In this document: in pieces, positions 45,439 through 55,689 of the stretch | Numbering within the stretch: position 1 is the first letter of the stretch | Layout: each line of letters begins with the position of its first letter | Origin: Symbiodinium kawagutii | Lineage: Eukaryota > Sar > Dinophyceae > Suessiales > Symbiodiniaceae | DNA: 64,000 nucleotides | Reading direction: 5' to 3' | NCBI GenBank assembly: GCA_009767595.1 | Contig: VSDK01006516.1 | Span: 83,719 to 147,718, forward strand | Translations under genes and position numbers: made by a program | Notes under the pieces: model-generated | What the model saw: only the letters and a program-made list of their open reading frames with translations | Databases searched by the model: none | What the model was told of the DNA's origin: nothing

Positions 45439-45447
45439 CCATTGCGC

Positions 45448-45529
45448 TGGCTTCGGCTCATGTCCAGGCACAGAATCTCGTAGATCTCGTCCGTGAAGCC
45501 GTCCACCACGAGCAGCCAAGGACGCCTAA
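45448..45529 (-). CDS. STAND/NB-ARC-like NTPase, exon 4 (Walker B)
   Basis: The acceptor tggttcgttccag and a GC donor (CA|GCGCAA) bound 82 bp, phase 1 in and phase 2 out. The product is [V]RRPWLLVVDGFTDEIYEI, then LCLDMSRS[Q]. LLVVDGFTDE is a Walker B motif (four hydrophobics, D, then DE two residues on), as in NACHT/NB-ARC proteins (consensus hhhhDG-x-DE). A G|GTACTG donor eight bases on is possible but gives the wrong phase for exon 5. Confidence 0.7.
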
Positions 45530-46170
45530 CTGGAACGAACCAGCGATGGTCGGCACAGTTGTTGGTGACCGTCGAATGGTGCGGCTTAATGGTGGCTTGG
45601 TGGTAAATAACCTGGTTAAATGGTGGCTGAATGTTTCATGAGCCATTTGACAACCACCATCTAACAACCAATGGTGTTTTTTATGGTTTTTAAATGATGG
45701 TTAATGGTTGGATCGTGTTAAATGGTGGCTGAATGTTTAATAACCTGGTGTTTAATGCTTGCCAAATGATGGTTCATGGTTGGATGATGGTGTTTAATGT
45801 TTGTCAAATGATGGTTAATGGTTGCATGGTGGATGGTCACATATAGCGGCGCAAACATGTAAACAAAAAAACACACCCATGAAGCAACCGAAAGACATCA
45901 GAAGTGCCTCAAAAATGCACTGGGTGCCTTTAATGGAAGTGAACCCACCAAAGTCAAAGTGGCTCGCTGAAAACTGGCTGCAAATACCCTGACTACTGGA
46001 TAAGACTGTAGAGTGTTGCAAATCAGTCAACTATGGCTTCTGCCAACTGAAACGCGTCCAAACGTATGGAGATTTGAAAGAAACACTTGGAAATAAAGGA
46101 TAAATAATAAAAACAGATCTCAGTCTGAAATGAAACTGGTTTAAGCAAATATAAGCGCAACCCTCTTCAC

Positions 46171-46323
46171 CGCTTGATTCGCGCCTCAAGGAATCCACTC
46201 GCTTCACCACCTCCATCAGCTGCAGTGAGCGACCGCTAAGCGCAGGTTGTCCCAACTGTTGAAGCAGCTGCGATAGGAGGCGGTTGGAGCCCGCCTGCCA
46301 GCGGCCCACGAGGATGACCCCAT
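46171..46323 (-). CDS. STAND/NB-ARC-like NTPase, exon 3
   Basis: The acceptor ctgggttcgataag and donor G|GTGAAG bound 153 bp, phase 1/1. The product is [D]GVILVGRWQAGSNRLLSQ, then LLQQLGQPALSGRSLQLMEV and VKRVDSLRRESS. Hydrophobic strand followed by long helix, as expected between Walker A and B. The junction with exon 2 reads APWRLLDGVILVGRW. Confidence 0.65.
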
Positions 46324-46489
46324 CTTATCGAACCCAGGGTGCACTTTCAAAGAACAACCAAGAACCATCGAACCCAGAGGTGTTTGAAAACGGATGTATC
46401 TGCAACTTTCTTTTTTCTTAGGAATGAGGAACCAGCAAGGAAACCAGTTAGGGAAGCAATGAAAACCAGTGAAAACCAATGTGAATTGG

Positions 46490-46560
46490 TTTCCATGGTT
46501 TCCACATTGGTTTCCACATTGGTTTCCACTGGTTTTCACTGGAAACCAGTGAAAACCAGC
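46490..46560. repeat. TGGTTTCCA/CCAGTGAAAACC tandem array
   Basis: Repeats of GGTTTCCACATT and CACTGGTTTTCACTGGAAA with local palindromes, immediately 3' of NTPase exon 2 (minus sense). Confidence 0.8.
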
Positions 46561-46576
46561 TTCTGGTTTCCAGCAC

Positions 46577-46675
46577 CCAACAGCCGCCACGGCGCCACGG
46601 GTCGCACCTGCGGCTCTGCGTGGATGTGAAAGGCGCCCTGCGCAAATCGCCTCCCAGGTGCAGAGAAGAAGCGGC
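46577..46675 (-). CDS. STAND/NB-ARC-like NTPase, exon 2
   Basis: The acceptor cgcatcgttgag and donor G|GTGCTG bound 99 bp, phase 1/1, 33 codons. The product is [G]RFFSAPGRRFAQGAF, then HIHAEPQVRPVAPWRLL. Other frames here are also open, but only this one has phases that chain with exons 1 and 3. Confidence 0.55.
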
Positions 46676-46739
46676 CTCAACGATGCGCCGCGAGGGGTGA
46701 TGGCCATGTTGTTTCAATGTCACGCAACAAATGGCTATG

Positions 46740-47100
46740 GGTTAAGCAGTTAACCAACCAATGGCTGGTTAATGGTTAATAATAGGGGATAAACAAGTAA
46801 CAATAGTAGGGGATTTGATATGGCTATGGGTCCATATAGCTGGTTAATGGATAATAAATGGCTAATAATAGGGGATAACAACAAGCAACTATAGGGGATA
46901 TACCAGCTATTTATGGCGAGCTGGGTCAAGCAGTTAACCAACCAACTAATGGGGGGTAATAACCAACAAACTATAGGGAAAATAATGGTCAATGATAGGG
47001 GAACCAGGGGTACAGGGTTTTGACCCACTGCCAAATGGGTAGACCAGGGGGGTACCAGGGTATTGACCTGCTGAGTATCCGCGTATTTTGGAATGTTCTT
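46740..47100. repeat. Diverged copies of the TRGCTATGGGTCAA MITE-like family
   Basis: Segments with GGCTATGGGTTAAGCAGTTAA and GGTTCCCCTATCATT (reverse orientation) match parts of the elements at 55,357-55,472 and 57,972-58,110. Here they are partial and nested with ATAATAGGGGATAA repeats. They lie in the intron between NTPase exons 1 and 2. Confidence 0.6.
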
Positions 47101-47605
47101 CAGGGTTTTTTGCATAGCTACGAGTCATCGTCACTGAGAAGCCACACACACCTCTCGTAAACGGTCACCTCCTGGGGTGTTCCCAACATGAAGCTGTAAA
47201 TCACCACCTATTCACGGTCAGCCTGGGGGTAGTTTATTAACATGGGTGTACCATCACCAAGATTTGAGCACTTTAGTTGGTCTATCAACACTGGCTATTG
47301 TCTTTCAACACCGGTCATAGATATGAAACATTTGAGTACACAAACCACATAGATGAATGATTCAACTGCCGGTCCGTGATGGGCGATATCCACTTTCACA
47401 ACACACGTACCTACAGACATGAAGGTGGAAACAGGGCCTTGACATACCATGTGAGTAGGAGTAGATGGACAGAGATACTTGATATATGTTGATATTCCCA
47501 CATACTCGTACATCTTTATGAAATTGAATAGATAGATTCGAGTAGGTTATTTAGATAACCCTCATGACAGGCACATGTTGACCAAAACTCTGGAGCCTTG
47601 GTTAC

Positions 47606-47749
47606 CTTCCAATGGCTTCGGAAGTTGAAGTCTCACAGATTCGCCATGGGTTCCTATGTCCACATCCCAGCAGATCGACCAATCCCAGCGGCAGAATTCC
47701 AAGCAGAGAGCGGTCTTGCCACTGCCGGGATCGCCCCACAAGCACACTG
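47606..47749 (-). CDS. STAND/NB-ARC-like NTPase, exon 1 (P-loop)
   Basis: The acceptor gaacatcgccgag and donor G|GTAACC bound 144 bp, phase 1/1. The product is [A]VCLWGDPGSGKTALCLEF, then CRWDW and SVRLQLPKPLE[G]. GDPGSGKTA is a complete Walker A motif (G-x4-G-K-T) preceded by a hydrophobic strand (VCLW), as in NACHT/NB-ARC/AAA P-loops. With exons 2-6 it makes about 261 codons, and every junction is in phase. Confidence 0.7.
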
Positions 47750-47989
47750 CTCGGCGATGTTCGAAGAGACTGGCCTAAGATTTGACACAGCCATTTGGAC
47801 TGCCTTTGGGGGGCAGATGTGGAGTCCTAGCAGCAGGGTTTTGGGAGACCTGGAGGTGTCCTCCCCTAGCTGTGGCCACTGGTACCAGAGGGAAACTGAG
47901 ACAAAAACTGGCTCAGCCTATTGGCATACGGGGCAATGGCGCAAAGTTTAAATTTCCAAGTACTTCTGGCTGTGGCTGTGGCTGAAAAC

Positions 47990-50900
47990 CCTGTACTCCT
48001 CACCCAAAGGAACAAAACAGCTGATTTTGCTAAATATCGGCCAATAATAGAAGTCAATAATCCAGAATCATAAATCAAGAATAATGCCTCATAGCAATTC
48101 TCAATATTGAGAGTAGAGATTCACAATGGCATTCCCATCTTGGGACGTTCACATATCTAAATTTGGTGCTATTTCATGACCCCTCCCCGTACAGCTATCT
48201 GTCACGCATGAGGTGCCTGTTGGGAATCAAATGTTCACATGTCTCACAGGAAGACATGGGAAAACCGTTGAGCTCTGCACGTATATCGAAAAGCAAAGAA
48301 CGATTACAGCTTCCCTCGACACTGTGTCTTGACACGTGACCCAGTCTTCCCCCAATTCTATATTTCAAGCTAAGCAATTGATGTCTGTGTATGTCTACTA
48401 TATTTACATCAACCAATACGTACATATCATGTGATATACATGCGTATGCACTTATCTATATATATTATCTGTGCATACTTGACACCTGCAGATCCCCTGG
48501 TACGGTCGTACATGGTGAGACCATACGCAGCAGCCAAGCTGCTAAGGACACCGTGAAGCTCTCTCGACCTGGGAATGTCTTCCGTGTCTGGGATGACCTT
48601 ACACTCTGGTGCTGTTCGTGTTGAGGAACTATAGTGACATGATGTGACATGTGGCTATGGGTCAAGCAGCTAAACAACCTATAATGGGGGATAATGACCA
48701 ACAATAATAGGGGAAACAATGGTTAATGATAGAGGAACCACTGCCATGTTGGTTTGACTGGTTGGTACAGTTCATATTGCTTCGGAGTGGCTGATACGGG
48801 AGGCTCATGATCGACCTTCAACCATAGGAATGAACCACAGTTTATGATCAACATAGTAATCAACCATAGTAACAAACTAAATGAAGCACAGTCATCAACC
48901 GTATTATGGAAATTGAATTAGCAATCAACTAATTATTCGATGTCCACTGGACCTGACCTAGTCCCGGCTTATGTCTTTGATGTCTCACTTAGCACCTGTT
49001 CAGTGAGCACCCCTGACCATCCATTGACCAGCCGCAGTGGCTTCATGTGAGGAGAGTTGCGCAGCCAACCACTTGCCAGTGGCAATTCCCGGAATGGCCA
49101 CCTAAACCCCATATATCTCAGCTCAATGACAGTAGCTGATACAGCCATCTGGACAATCTGGTCTTTGCTGTGGCAGTGGTTGGTGGTTGGAAGCTTGGAT
49201 CCTTGAGGGCCTAGAACTTGCAATTCTCCATGCATTGGCATGAACACTCATCACCGAGCCCCCCTTCGCCAGTGAAACATGAATCACAGCATCTTCCCAG
49301 TGAGGACAGTGGAGGATTCCAGGGCCAGCGACAGCTGACAAACCCCACTGGAAACACTGGAAAGGCCAACTGGAATTGAGTAGTTGATGGTTAAATGGTG
49401 ATCAATGATGGTTAGTAAGCTAGTGAATCAGCTCGTTCATAAGCTGGTTCACAAGCTGGTTCATGAGCTGGTCAAATAAGCTGGTCAATGGTTCATGGTA
49501 GGTTCATGGTCATTCAACTCCATCCGGATGATTGCCGCGCGCCCCTGGCATCCCCCTGGCGCCCCGGACCCACGTAGTCTTCCACCCGAGGCCAGCAGGG
49601 CCACCTGAATGGCAGTCCAAGGAAGCAAACCAAGCAGTTCCAACTGCTTCATTCCTAAAAATGACGACAAAGTCTGCGGGAAAACCTTATCATTGATGGT
49701 TGTGACCCCAGGGCTTGCTGTAGATTTTCCCTACCGATCCAGTGATTCATTTGTAAAAAGGGTTAACATCTGGCACGGGATCACAGGTTGATGTCATACA
49801 TGCTATGATAATCATTATTAATGCTATGTATATCGCCGTCACAGCAGAATCAGTATCGGTGTTGATGTTATCATAAAGATTGCTGCCATCATCGATGTCA
49901 GTGCCATCTGTATTTTTCTGCATGGTTGTTTTCATTGTCATCATTATCGTCCGCATCATCGGCGTCGTCGTCGTGGTGATGATGCTTGGTATGATCATTC
50001 TGATCATTGACACCTTTGCCATTACCATTTTTAGTTTCAACCACTGGAACATGACAGTCATTACCAACTGACCTCGTGAGGTTGTCCGCAAACAATGGTT
50101 TAAGCAAAAAGATGGTTTCCCTACTAGAAATAACCATTTGAGGATGGCTGGGGTACTATCAATGCTAACCTACCTTGCAACCAACCAACCAAGCAGGCTA
50201 TTGACAGTTGCCCAGCTTGGAATGCTTTCGTGGTTACCTTTGTTTGCACATCCACATGCTTTGTGACGCCTGCAGAGTGCATCTGGAAAGCGTTGAACAA
50301 CCAATCTGTCTGAATGTGTACGTGGATGCATCCCTTTCTTTTTAACAAGATTACGTGAGTACATATACACATGCACATACACATATAATAACCTATGTAC
50401 ACGTACCTCCGCACATGCACACATCCATCAAGAATCACACGCTGCTGCCATCCTCAGCACTGAGGTCCACACAAAGTCCGTGGAAAGGACGGTGCCTCGC
50501 GGAGAATGAGAACGCTGGCGCTTGCCTATTACCCTCGGACAGATTAACTGGCAATGGAACATCTCCACTTTCTGCTGTTTGAGCTGGTAAAAACACGGCA
50601 AGAACTGTTCAAACTAAGCTGGCAACTCGGCCGTCAAACAGCTTCAACTATAGGCAACCCAAGGCCGGAAACATCCCATGCGGCCGCACTGTCAGCAAAT
50701 GATGATTCCTCACCGGGTCAAACCACCAGCGGGGGTTTTGGGAATGATCATCTGGGATTGTTGGTGAAATGCCTCTGAGACAGGTAGCGTTCAAATCCAG
50801 TGGTCATTTGCTGGTCCAATGATTGGCGTTGCCAACCTGACGGTTGCTGTTTGCTGCTTTCCCGTCCAGGAAACAGCAACCATTCTTGGTCCGCTTTGCG

Positions 50901-51540
50901 AACCGCTTGCTTACAAAACCCGAGGTGTTTCAGGTTGCTTGCCATTTCGTATCATGACTGGTGGTTGCTCGGCCCTCGTTGGGTGACATCCTTTGTGGCC
51001 ACCAGTTGTGCCCACGACACTGGGGACGTCAACTGCAAGGGATGGGATGGGGAGATGATTCATCTCACAGCTTCATCCTTTCCGGTGTGACTGCTGAGGA
51101 AGACTTGTCCAACAGAAAACCTTGTTGCGAACACCTTCACGATGGTTAATCTCCACTATTTCCGGTTAAATATCTTCACTGCATCCGAACACTATACTTG
51201 GTCAATAATCGAATCCACTTGTTCGTGTAGTCGGACCAACCCGTTCTATGCTTGTTCCTATTCCGACTCTTGCCAGATGATTCTGGTGGTTTGTATCCCA
51301 TGGTGAACCATGGTGAATGTCAAACAGCGTCACAATGATGAATGGGGACCACGGTTCTTGGCTGATGCTGCAAGTCTTTGTTAACACTAATCATTTATCG
51401 CAGACTCATTGCTGGATCATTAATCAACCATCATGATCCTTTAGAAAAATAATTGTTCAACACAAGAATCGAAAATAAAAACCAAAAAAAGACTAAGAAT
51501 AAGAAGTTATTCTGTCAATAAAAATCACAGCTGATGTGTT
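47990..51540. other. Intron-like tract with scattered short GC-rich islands
   Basis: Mostly ATGG/CATCA-type degenerate sequence, plus a partial MITE copy near 48,650-48,745. One GC-rich island at 49,525-49,618 follows a good minus-strand acceptor (ggactgccattcag) and may be an exon, but the frame is undecided. No other gene supported. Confidence 0.4.
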
Positions 51541-51574
51541 TCTTCTCCAACCATTTCTTTATCACGTCACACAC

Positions 51575-51656
51575 CCCTTCCCGCCTCTCGCAGCGGCCAA
51601 GAAGGACGGTCCGTTCCATCACTACAGAGCAGCACGAACTTGCCGGCCTTGCGCAG
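51575..51656 (-). CDS. Probable exon just upstream of the NTPase P-loop
   Basis: The acceptor tcccacatgag and donor G|GTGTGT bound 82 bp, phase 0 in and phase 1 out. The product is LRKAGKFVLLCSDGTDRPSW, then PLREAGR[G]. Its phase-1 end matches exon 1, and the junction would read REAGRAVCLWGDPGSGKTA. The intron would be 3.8 kb. Confidence 0.5.
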
Positions 51657-52446
51657 CTCATGTGGGAGATCAGATGGTTACTCCATGGATCGCATCTGGG
51701 TGTAGCATGTGGGTGCAGCAGGGCATCTGTGTTTGCGTGTACATGTCTCCGTCATGATCCACATTGAAAAAAAAAAACGTGGAAAATGCAACATCAAAAT
51801 CTAGTTGACCTCCAAACATCTGGAAAAGGTATCATATCATGTCCCCGTCAAAACACAAAGAGTGGCGGATTCTTACCCTACAAGCTTCAGCCAGTCATCA
51901 AAGTGCGTATGTGCATCAATGGCTGTATGTGTCAGAAGTGTGTGCATGAACTAATTACGCATCATCAGTTGGTATATTGATCCGTATCCTCATCACTTTC
52001 TGGCCTGCTCACCTCATGTGGTATCTCCTCTGAGCATCGCCAACTAAACCAGTGCTTTCGGAGGGATGCTGACCTGCCCTGGCTATGGTCGGTTGTCCAA
52101 GCGAAGCTTCGATATGGCGAGCTCGCTGGGTCAAGCCACCGACTGTCCCCAAAAAATGGCTTGGTGAACATCCAACAGCTAGACTAGTGACTGGTCAGTC
52201 AATAGTGACTGGTCATGACTGGGGGAATTGAACCGCCGGAATCAGAGGTTTTGACCAACTTCCATGTGTTTCCTATCGATCTTCTGGGGGCCCATTTTGT
52301 CCAAACTTTCTGGGGTCCAATCGTGGCGCTACTTTCACCCAGTCCATCTTGACAAGTTACGAGGTACTAGGTGGCTACTAGGTGGCTATTAGAATCTTCT
52401 AGACTTCCAAGTAGCTAGTAACTGTAACTATAGTGATTATATGGGA

Positions 52447-52548
52447 GTTTCTCAAACTAGGTGACCCCCCAAATCATCCAATAGTAACAATTCATCATCG
52501 TAGTAACAAACCATCCAAAACTTTGGGGTCCCCTATGGCTTGAGAAAC
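52447..52548. mobile_element. MITE-like element, GTTTCTCAA family, copy 1
   Basis: Starts GTTTCTCAAACTAGG and ends CCTATGGCTTGAGAAAC, imperfect terminal inverted repeats about 102 bp apart. No coding capacity. The right flank (ATCCAAATGTATCATGCTA) is shared with copy 2, so the repeat unit may be longer than the TIR-bounded part. Confidence 0.65.
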
Positions 52549-52879
52549 TATCACACGGATCCAAATGTATCATGCTACTCTTGAGTCTTGTCCCACCTTT
52601 TTGCCATTTTTTCAGGGGCCCAGCTCCTTCTCTGGATCCTGTTGGCAGTGATGAGTTGAAGCTGCGCAGTACCCTGGACTGGGATCATCTCCAAAAAACT
52701 AAAAACGCAGGGATCTTCTTTCCCGGACTTTTTCACCATACATCCGCAGTGGTTTGAAACATTGATTCCTATCACTATCGCAAAAACCTCCACAAAAATC
52801 TACCCAAACACGTAGACATTTGTTGATTTGTTTACTCATTTCTTCCCTGATCGACATTTTTTCGCACTTCAACAATCCC

Positions 52880-53060
52880 TCGGAGTTCTTTGCCACCGCG
52901 CCGCGCAACGCAGTCCCGGCATCCGAGAGCCTCTCCACACAAGGCCCGGTTGGTGCCGTGGCGAATGGCCGCCTGAGCCACCTCGAAGCTGGTGGCTAAG
53001 GCCTGCGACGCGCCACGGGGTGGTGCCAACGGGTGGTGAACTGCAGGTGAACTGGTAGCT
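52880..53060 (-). CDS. Candidate GC-rich exon island
   Basis: The minus strand after acceptor cacctgcag or gcaggccttag reads ATSFEVAQAAIRHGTNRALC. A G|GTGGCA donor follows in phase 1. It is helix-prone, Ala-rich and GC-rich against an AT-rich background. It may be an upstream exon of the NTPase gene or of a neighbour. Confidence 0.4.
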
Positions 53061-53214
53061 GTTTTGTTCAAAGATCCTATTGCTACAATAGTAGTGATTA
53101 TAGCTACTTAATTTACAGATCAAATCGGTAAATTGATCATTTACTACCTAATTAATAGTATAATCAACTACTATTGGCTACTATCATCACCCATTCTGCT
53201 CCACAGCATTCAAC

Positions 53215-53345
53215 CACCACCATCCACCCGACTCGACGACCAGCGCTGCCTGCCCAGCTCCCAGCGCTCGGTAGAAGCTCCTACCGCTCCGCAACGAACG
53301 ACTCGGAAGTCGTGGGAGCGCCAGTGGTTTATTCATTCCTAGTCC
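53215..53345 (-). CDS. Candidate GC-rich exon island
   Basis: A minus-strand frame reads RSLRSGRSFYRALGAGQAAL, then VVES[G] before a G|GTGGAT donor in phase 1. The acceptor is unclear. Confidence 0.3.
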
Positions 53346-53394
53346 TAGGCATTGATGAGTTGTGACATATAGATTGATACAAAGAGTGATTGGA

Positions 53395-53395
53395 G

Positions 53396-53426
<31 letters not shown>

Positions 53427-53460
53427 CTGACTGATTGATTGATTGATTGATTGATGTGAA

Positions 53461-53491
<31 letters not shown>

Positions 53492-53520
53492 ATTGATTGA
53501 TGTGAATTGATTGATTGATA
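53395..53520. repeat. (ATTG)n microsatellite
   Basis: About 27 GATT/ATTG units with two TGATGTGAATTG interruptions. Confidence 0.95.
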
Positions 53521-53622
53521 ATCCCCTGTCATCAACCACCCAATATCATCACTCCATCATATCTTGTGATGACAAAACCACCTGGTTCATCACTAACCGC
53601 CGAATATCGTCCCTACATGGGT

Positions 53623-53716
53623 GTTTCTCAAAATAGGGCTACCGACAAATCATCCCGTTTCACCATTTATAGCAAAAAACCAGCCATAAGTTGGGGTATG
53701 GCTTCAGTAACTCTCA
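53623..53716. mobile_element. MITE-like element, GTTTCTCAA family, copy 2
   Basis: Left end GTTTCTCAAAATAGGGCTAC is intact; the right TIR is degraded (GTATGGCTTCAGTAACTCTC). The internal segment AAACCAGCCATAAGTTGGGG matches copy 3. Confidence 0.55.
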
Positions 53717-53959
53717 CGCGCATCCAAATGTATCATGCTAGTGATGGATGCTTAGTGAGTTGGTATGGGTGATGAATGGCTAATCACTATGGATTATATA
53801 ATCACTAGTTGACAGCCATTAATCACCCATACCATGGTTTATATAATCATCCATCACATCCATGGCTGATATAAATCATATATTCATATTTATAAACAGC
53901 CACTATGGATTATAGAATCACTAGTTCAATCACTAGTTGACAGCCACTATCATTCATCA

Positions 53960-54185
53960 CCCATGGTCACATCCCGTTGCGCCGGTGCCGCGCGTTGCGC
54001 GGCGCGCGTGGGACCGCGGGTCCTGCAGAAGGCCTGCGTCGCCGCGTCCAGGACCATGGCGGAGCAGCACACGGCACGGCGCAAGCCGCGGCTTTGGATC
54101 AGCCTGGCGCGCCGGGCCGCCCAGCCGGTGGAGGCGCCAGCCGGTGCCCGGGCCGCGAGGGGCCCATGGATGGTGAAATGGTGGT
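53960..54185 (-). CDS. Candidate GC-rich exon island (over 70% GC)
   Basis: A minus-strand frame reads GASTGWAARRARLIQSRGLR, then RAVCCSAMVLDAATQAFCRT. The reverse strand is also open, as expected at this GC. The helix-like Ala/Leu/Arg pattern resembles the 52.9 kb island. Splice sites are ambiguous. Confidence 0.35.
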
Positions 54186-54189
54186 GGGA

Positions 54190-55040
54190 TGGTGAAACCT
54201 AATGGTTGATCATGGTTGATCATGGTTGATCATGGTTGATGATGGTTTTGCGGCTTTGCGGATGAGCGCCTGTTCTCGGCTATGCCATGAGTCAGCTTGA
54301 CGTACTCATGGTTGATGATGGTTAATGACCGTTAATGATTGTTAATGATGGTTAATGGTTGATTTTTAATGGTTCACTGAGGTTGGTGATGGTCAATGAT
54401 TATTGATAAATGTTTAATGGCTGATTATTGATGAATAATGGTTAATGATTCATGATGGTAAATGATGGTTATTGATAAATCTAATGGTTGATTTTTGATG
54501 GTTGATGATGGTTCATGCTTGATGATCGACTGATGGTTGAACCATGGATAATGATGGGTTGATGGACAATAGTTGGGTTGAGTTCATGGTAAACAATGTT
54601 GACCATGAATTGACTAACCATTGTTGGTTGTTAAGTAGGCTCTAGGAATGGTTGGTTGATGGTTAACTGTGGTTATGTTCATGGTTCAGAATGGTGAATT
54701 GATGGTGAAATGATGGTGAATGCATGGATAGTGATAGTTCAGCAGAGTTCGTAATTGTTAAACATGACCATTAATTGATGGTTGGTTGATGGATAATTGA
54801 TGGTGATTGAGAGTTAATGACGGTCAATACTCATATGAACAACAATTGCCAATAGTTCTTGGGCTTTCATGGTTGGGCAACTGAAGCTTACTGCCATTGT
54901 AACACACCCGAGCTGGTCCAAATAAACCCGCGGCGACGGGATCCAGCAAAGATCTCTGAAATGAGGAGATGATCAAGTACCCAAGTAGACCTATCTGGAC
55001 CCAACATACTGCGGCTTAAGTAAACAAATCTACTCAAATC
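54190..55040. repeat. Degenerate ATGGTTGATGATGGTTAATG tract
   Basis: About 700 bp of loosely repeated GGTTGATGATGG / GGTTAATGATGG words with strong G/T versus C/A strand asymmetry. Such tracts recur in mirrored form (CATCATTAACCATCA) at 56.5-57.3 kb and fill introns across 42-61 kb. Confidence 0.75.
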
Positions 55041-55043
55041 GTT

Positions 55044-55138
55044 GTTTCTCAAAATAGGGGACCCAAGTCATCCAGCACATAAACCACTGATAGCAGGAAA
55101 CCAACCATAACTCTTGGGATCCCTATGGCTTGAGAAAC
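55044..55138. mobile_element. MITE-like element, GTTTCTCAA family, copy 3
   Basis: Starts GTTTCTCAAAATAGGGGACC and ends GGGATCCCTATGGCTTGAGAAAC-type, giving about 20-bp imperfect TIRs over 95 bp. The clearest copy. Confidence 0.7.
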
Positions 55139-55356
55139 CACCAACTAGTAGTTGTTGAACCATGATTGCTGGTTCTTATCCCCTATTAACCACTATAATT
55201 CTCAGGTGGGCCCCCTTAGTTAGCTAACTTGGCTTATATCGAGGGTAACTACCAGTTATGGTAGATATAACTATAGTTAAATGGCTTATTAGTCAACTTA
55301 TAACGTTTGGGGGGCCCACCTTGCCCCTAGTTCACCATTAAAAAAAACAACATATC

Positions 55357-55472
55357 TGGCTGTGGGTCAAAACTCCGTACCCCTGGTTCCCCTATCATTA
55401 ACCATTGGTTTCCCTTTAAAATGGTTGGTTATTATCCCCCATTATTGGCTGGTTAATATTGACCCATAGCCA
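55357..55472. mobile_element. MITE-like element, TGGCTATGGGTCAA family, copy 1
   Basis: Begins TGGCTGTGGGTCAAAAC and ends ATTGACCCATAGCCA: 14-bp TIRs with one mismatch, 116 bp long, no coding capacity. The interior (GTACCCCTGGTTCCCCTATC) is shared with the copy at 57,972. Confidence 0.7.
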
Positions 55473-55479
55473 TCTCTGG

Positions 55480-55684
55480 GGTGGCAGGCCGATCTGGACC
55501 CTGCACCAGGCCGCAGGCCATCGAAAAAAAAAGCTGCGCGCCTCTGCACCAGGCTCTGAGAGCTGCATGCCAGGAAGACCAGCAGCTGAATCCCATCCCA
55601 CCTGGGCCCACGGGGGACTCCGACGTCAGCCCATGGGCGCCCCGCGATGGGCTGATGGGATGAGTCGTGGTAGACTTGATCCAT
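55480..55684. other. GC-rich exon island, strand undecided
   Basis: Plus strand: acceptor ggggtggcag, then RSGPCTRPQAIEKKSCAPLH and LNPIPPGPTGDSDVSPWAP. Minus strand: acceptor tcatcccatcag, then PIAGRPWADVGVPRGPRWDG and IQLLVFLACSSQSLVQRR. Both have good acceptors. An A9 run lies inside, so the frame is unreliable. Confidence 0.35.
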
Positions 55685-55689
55685 GATGA

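Noticed and set aside
49747-50137. Frames rich in Met/Thr/Asp on the minus strand
   Set aside because: Translation of an ATC/GAT-type repeat tract.
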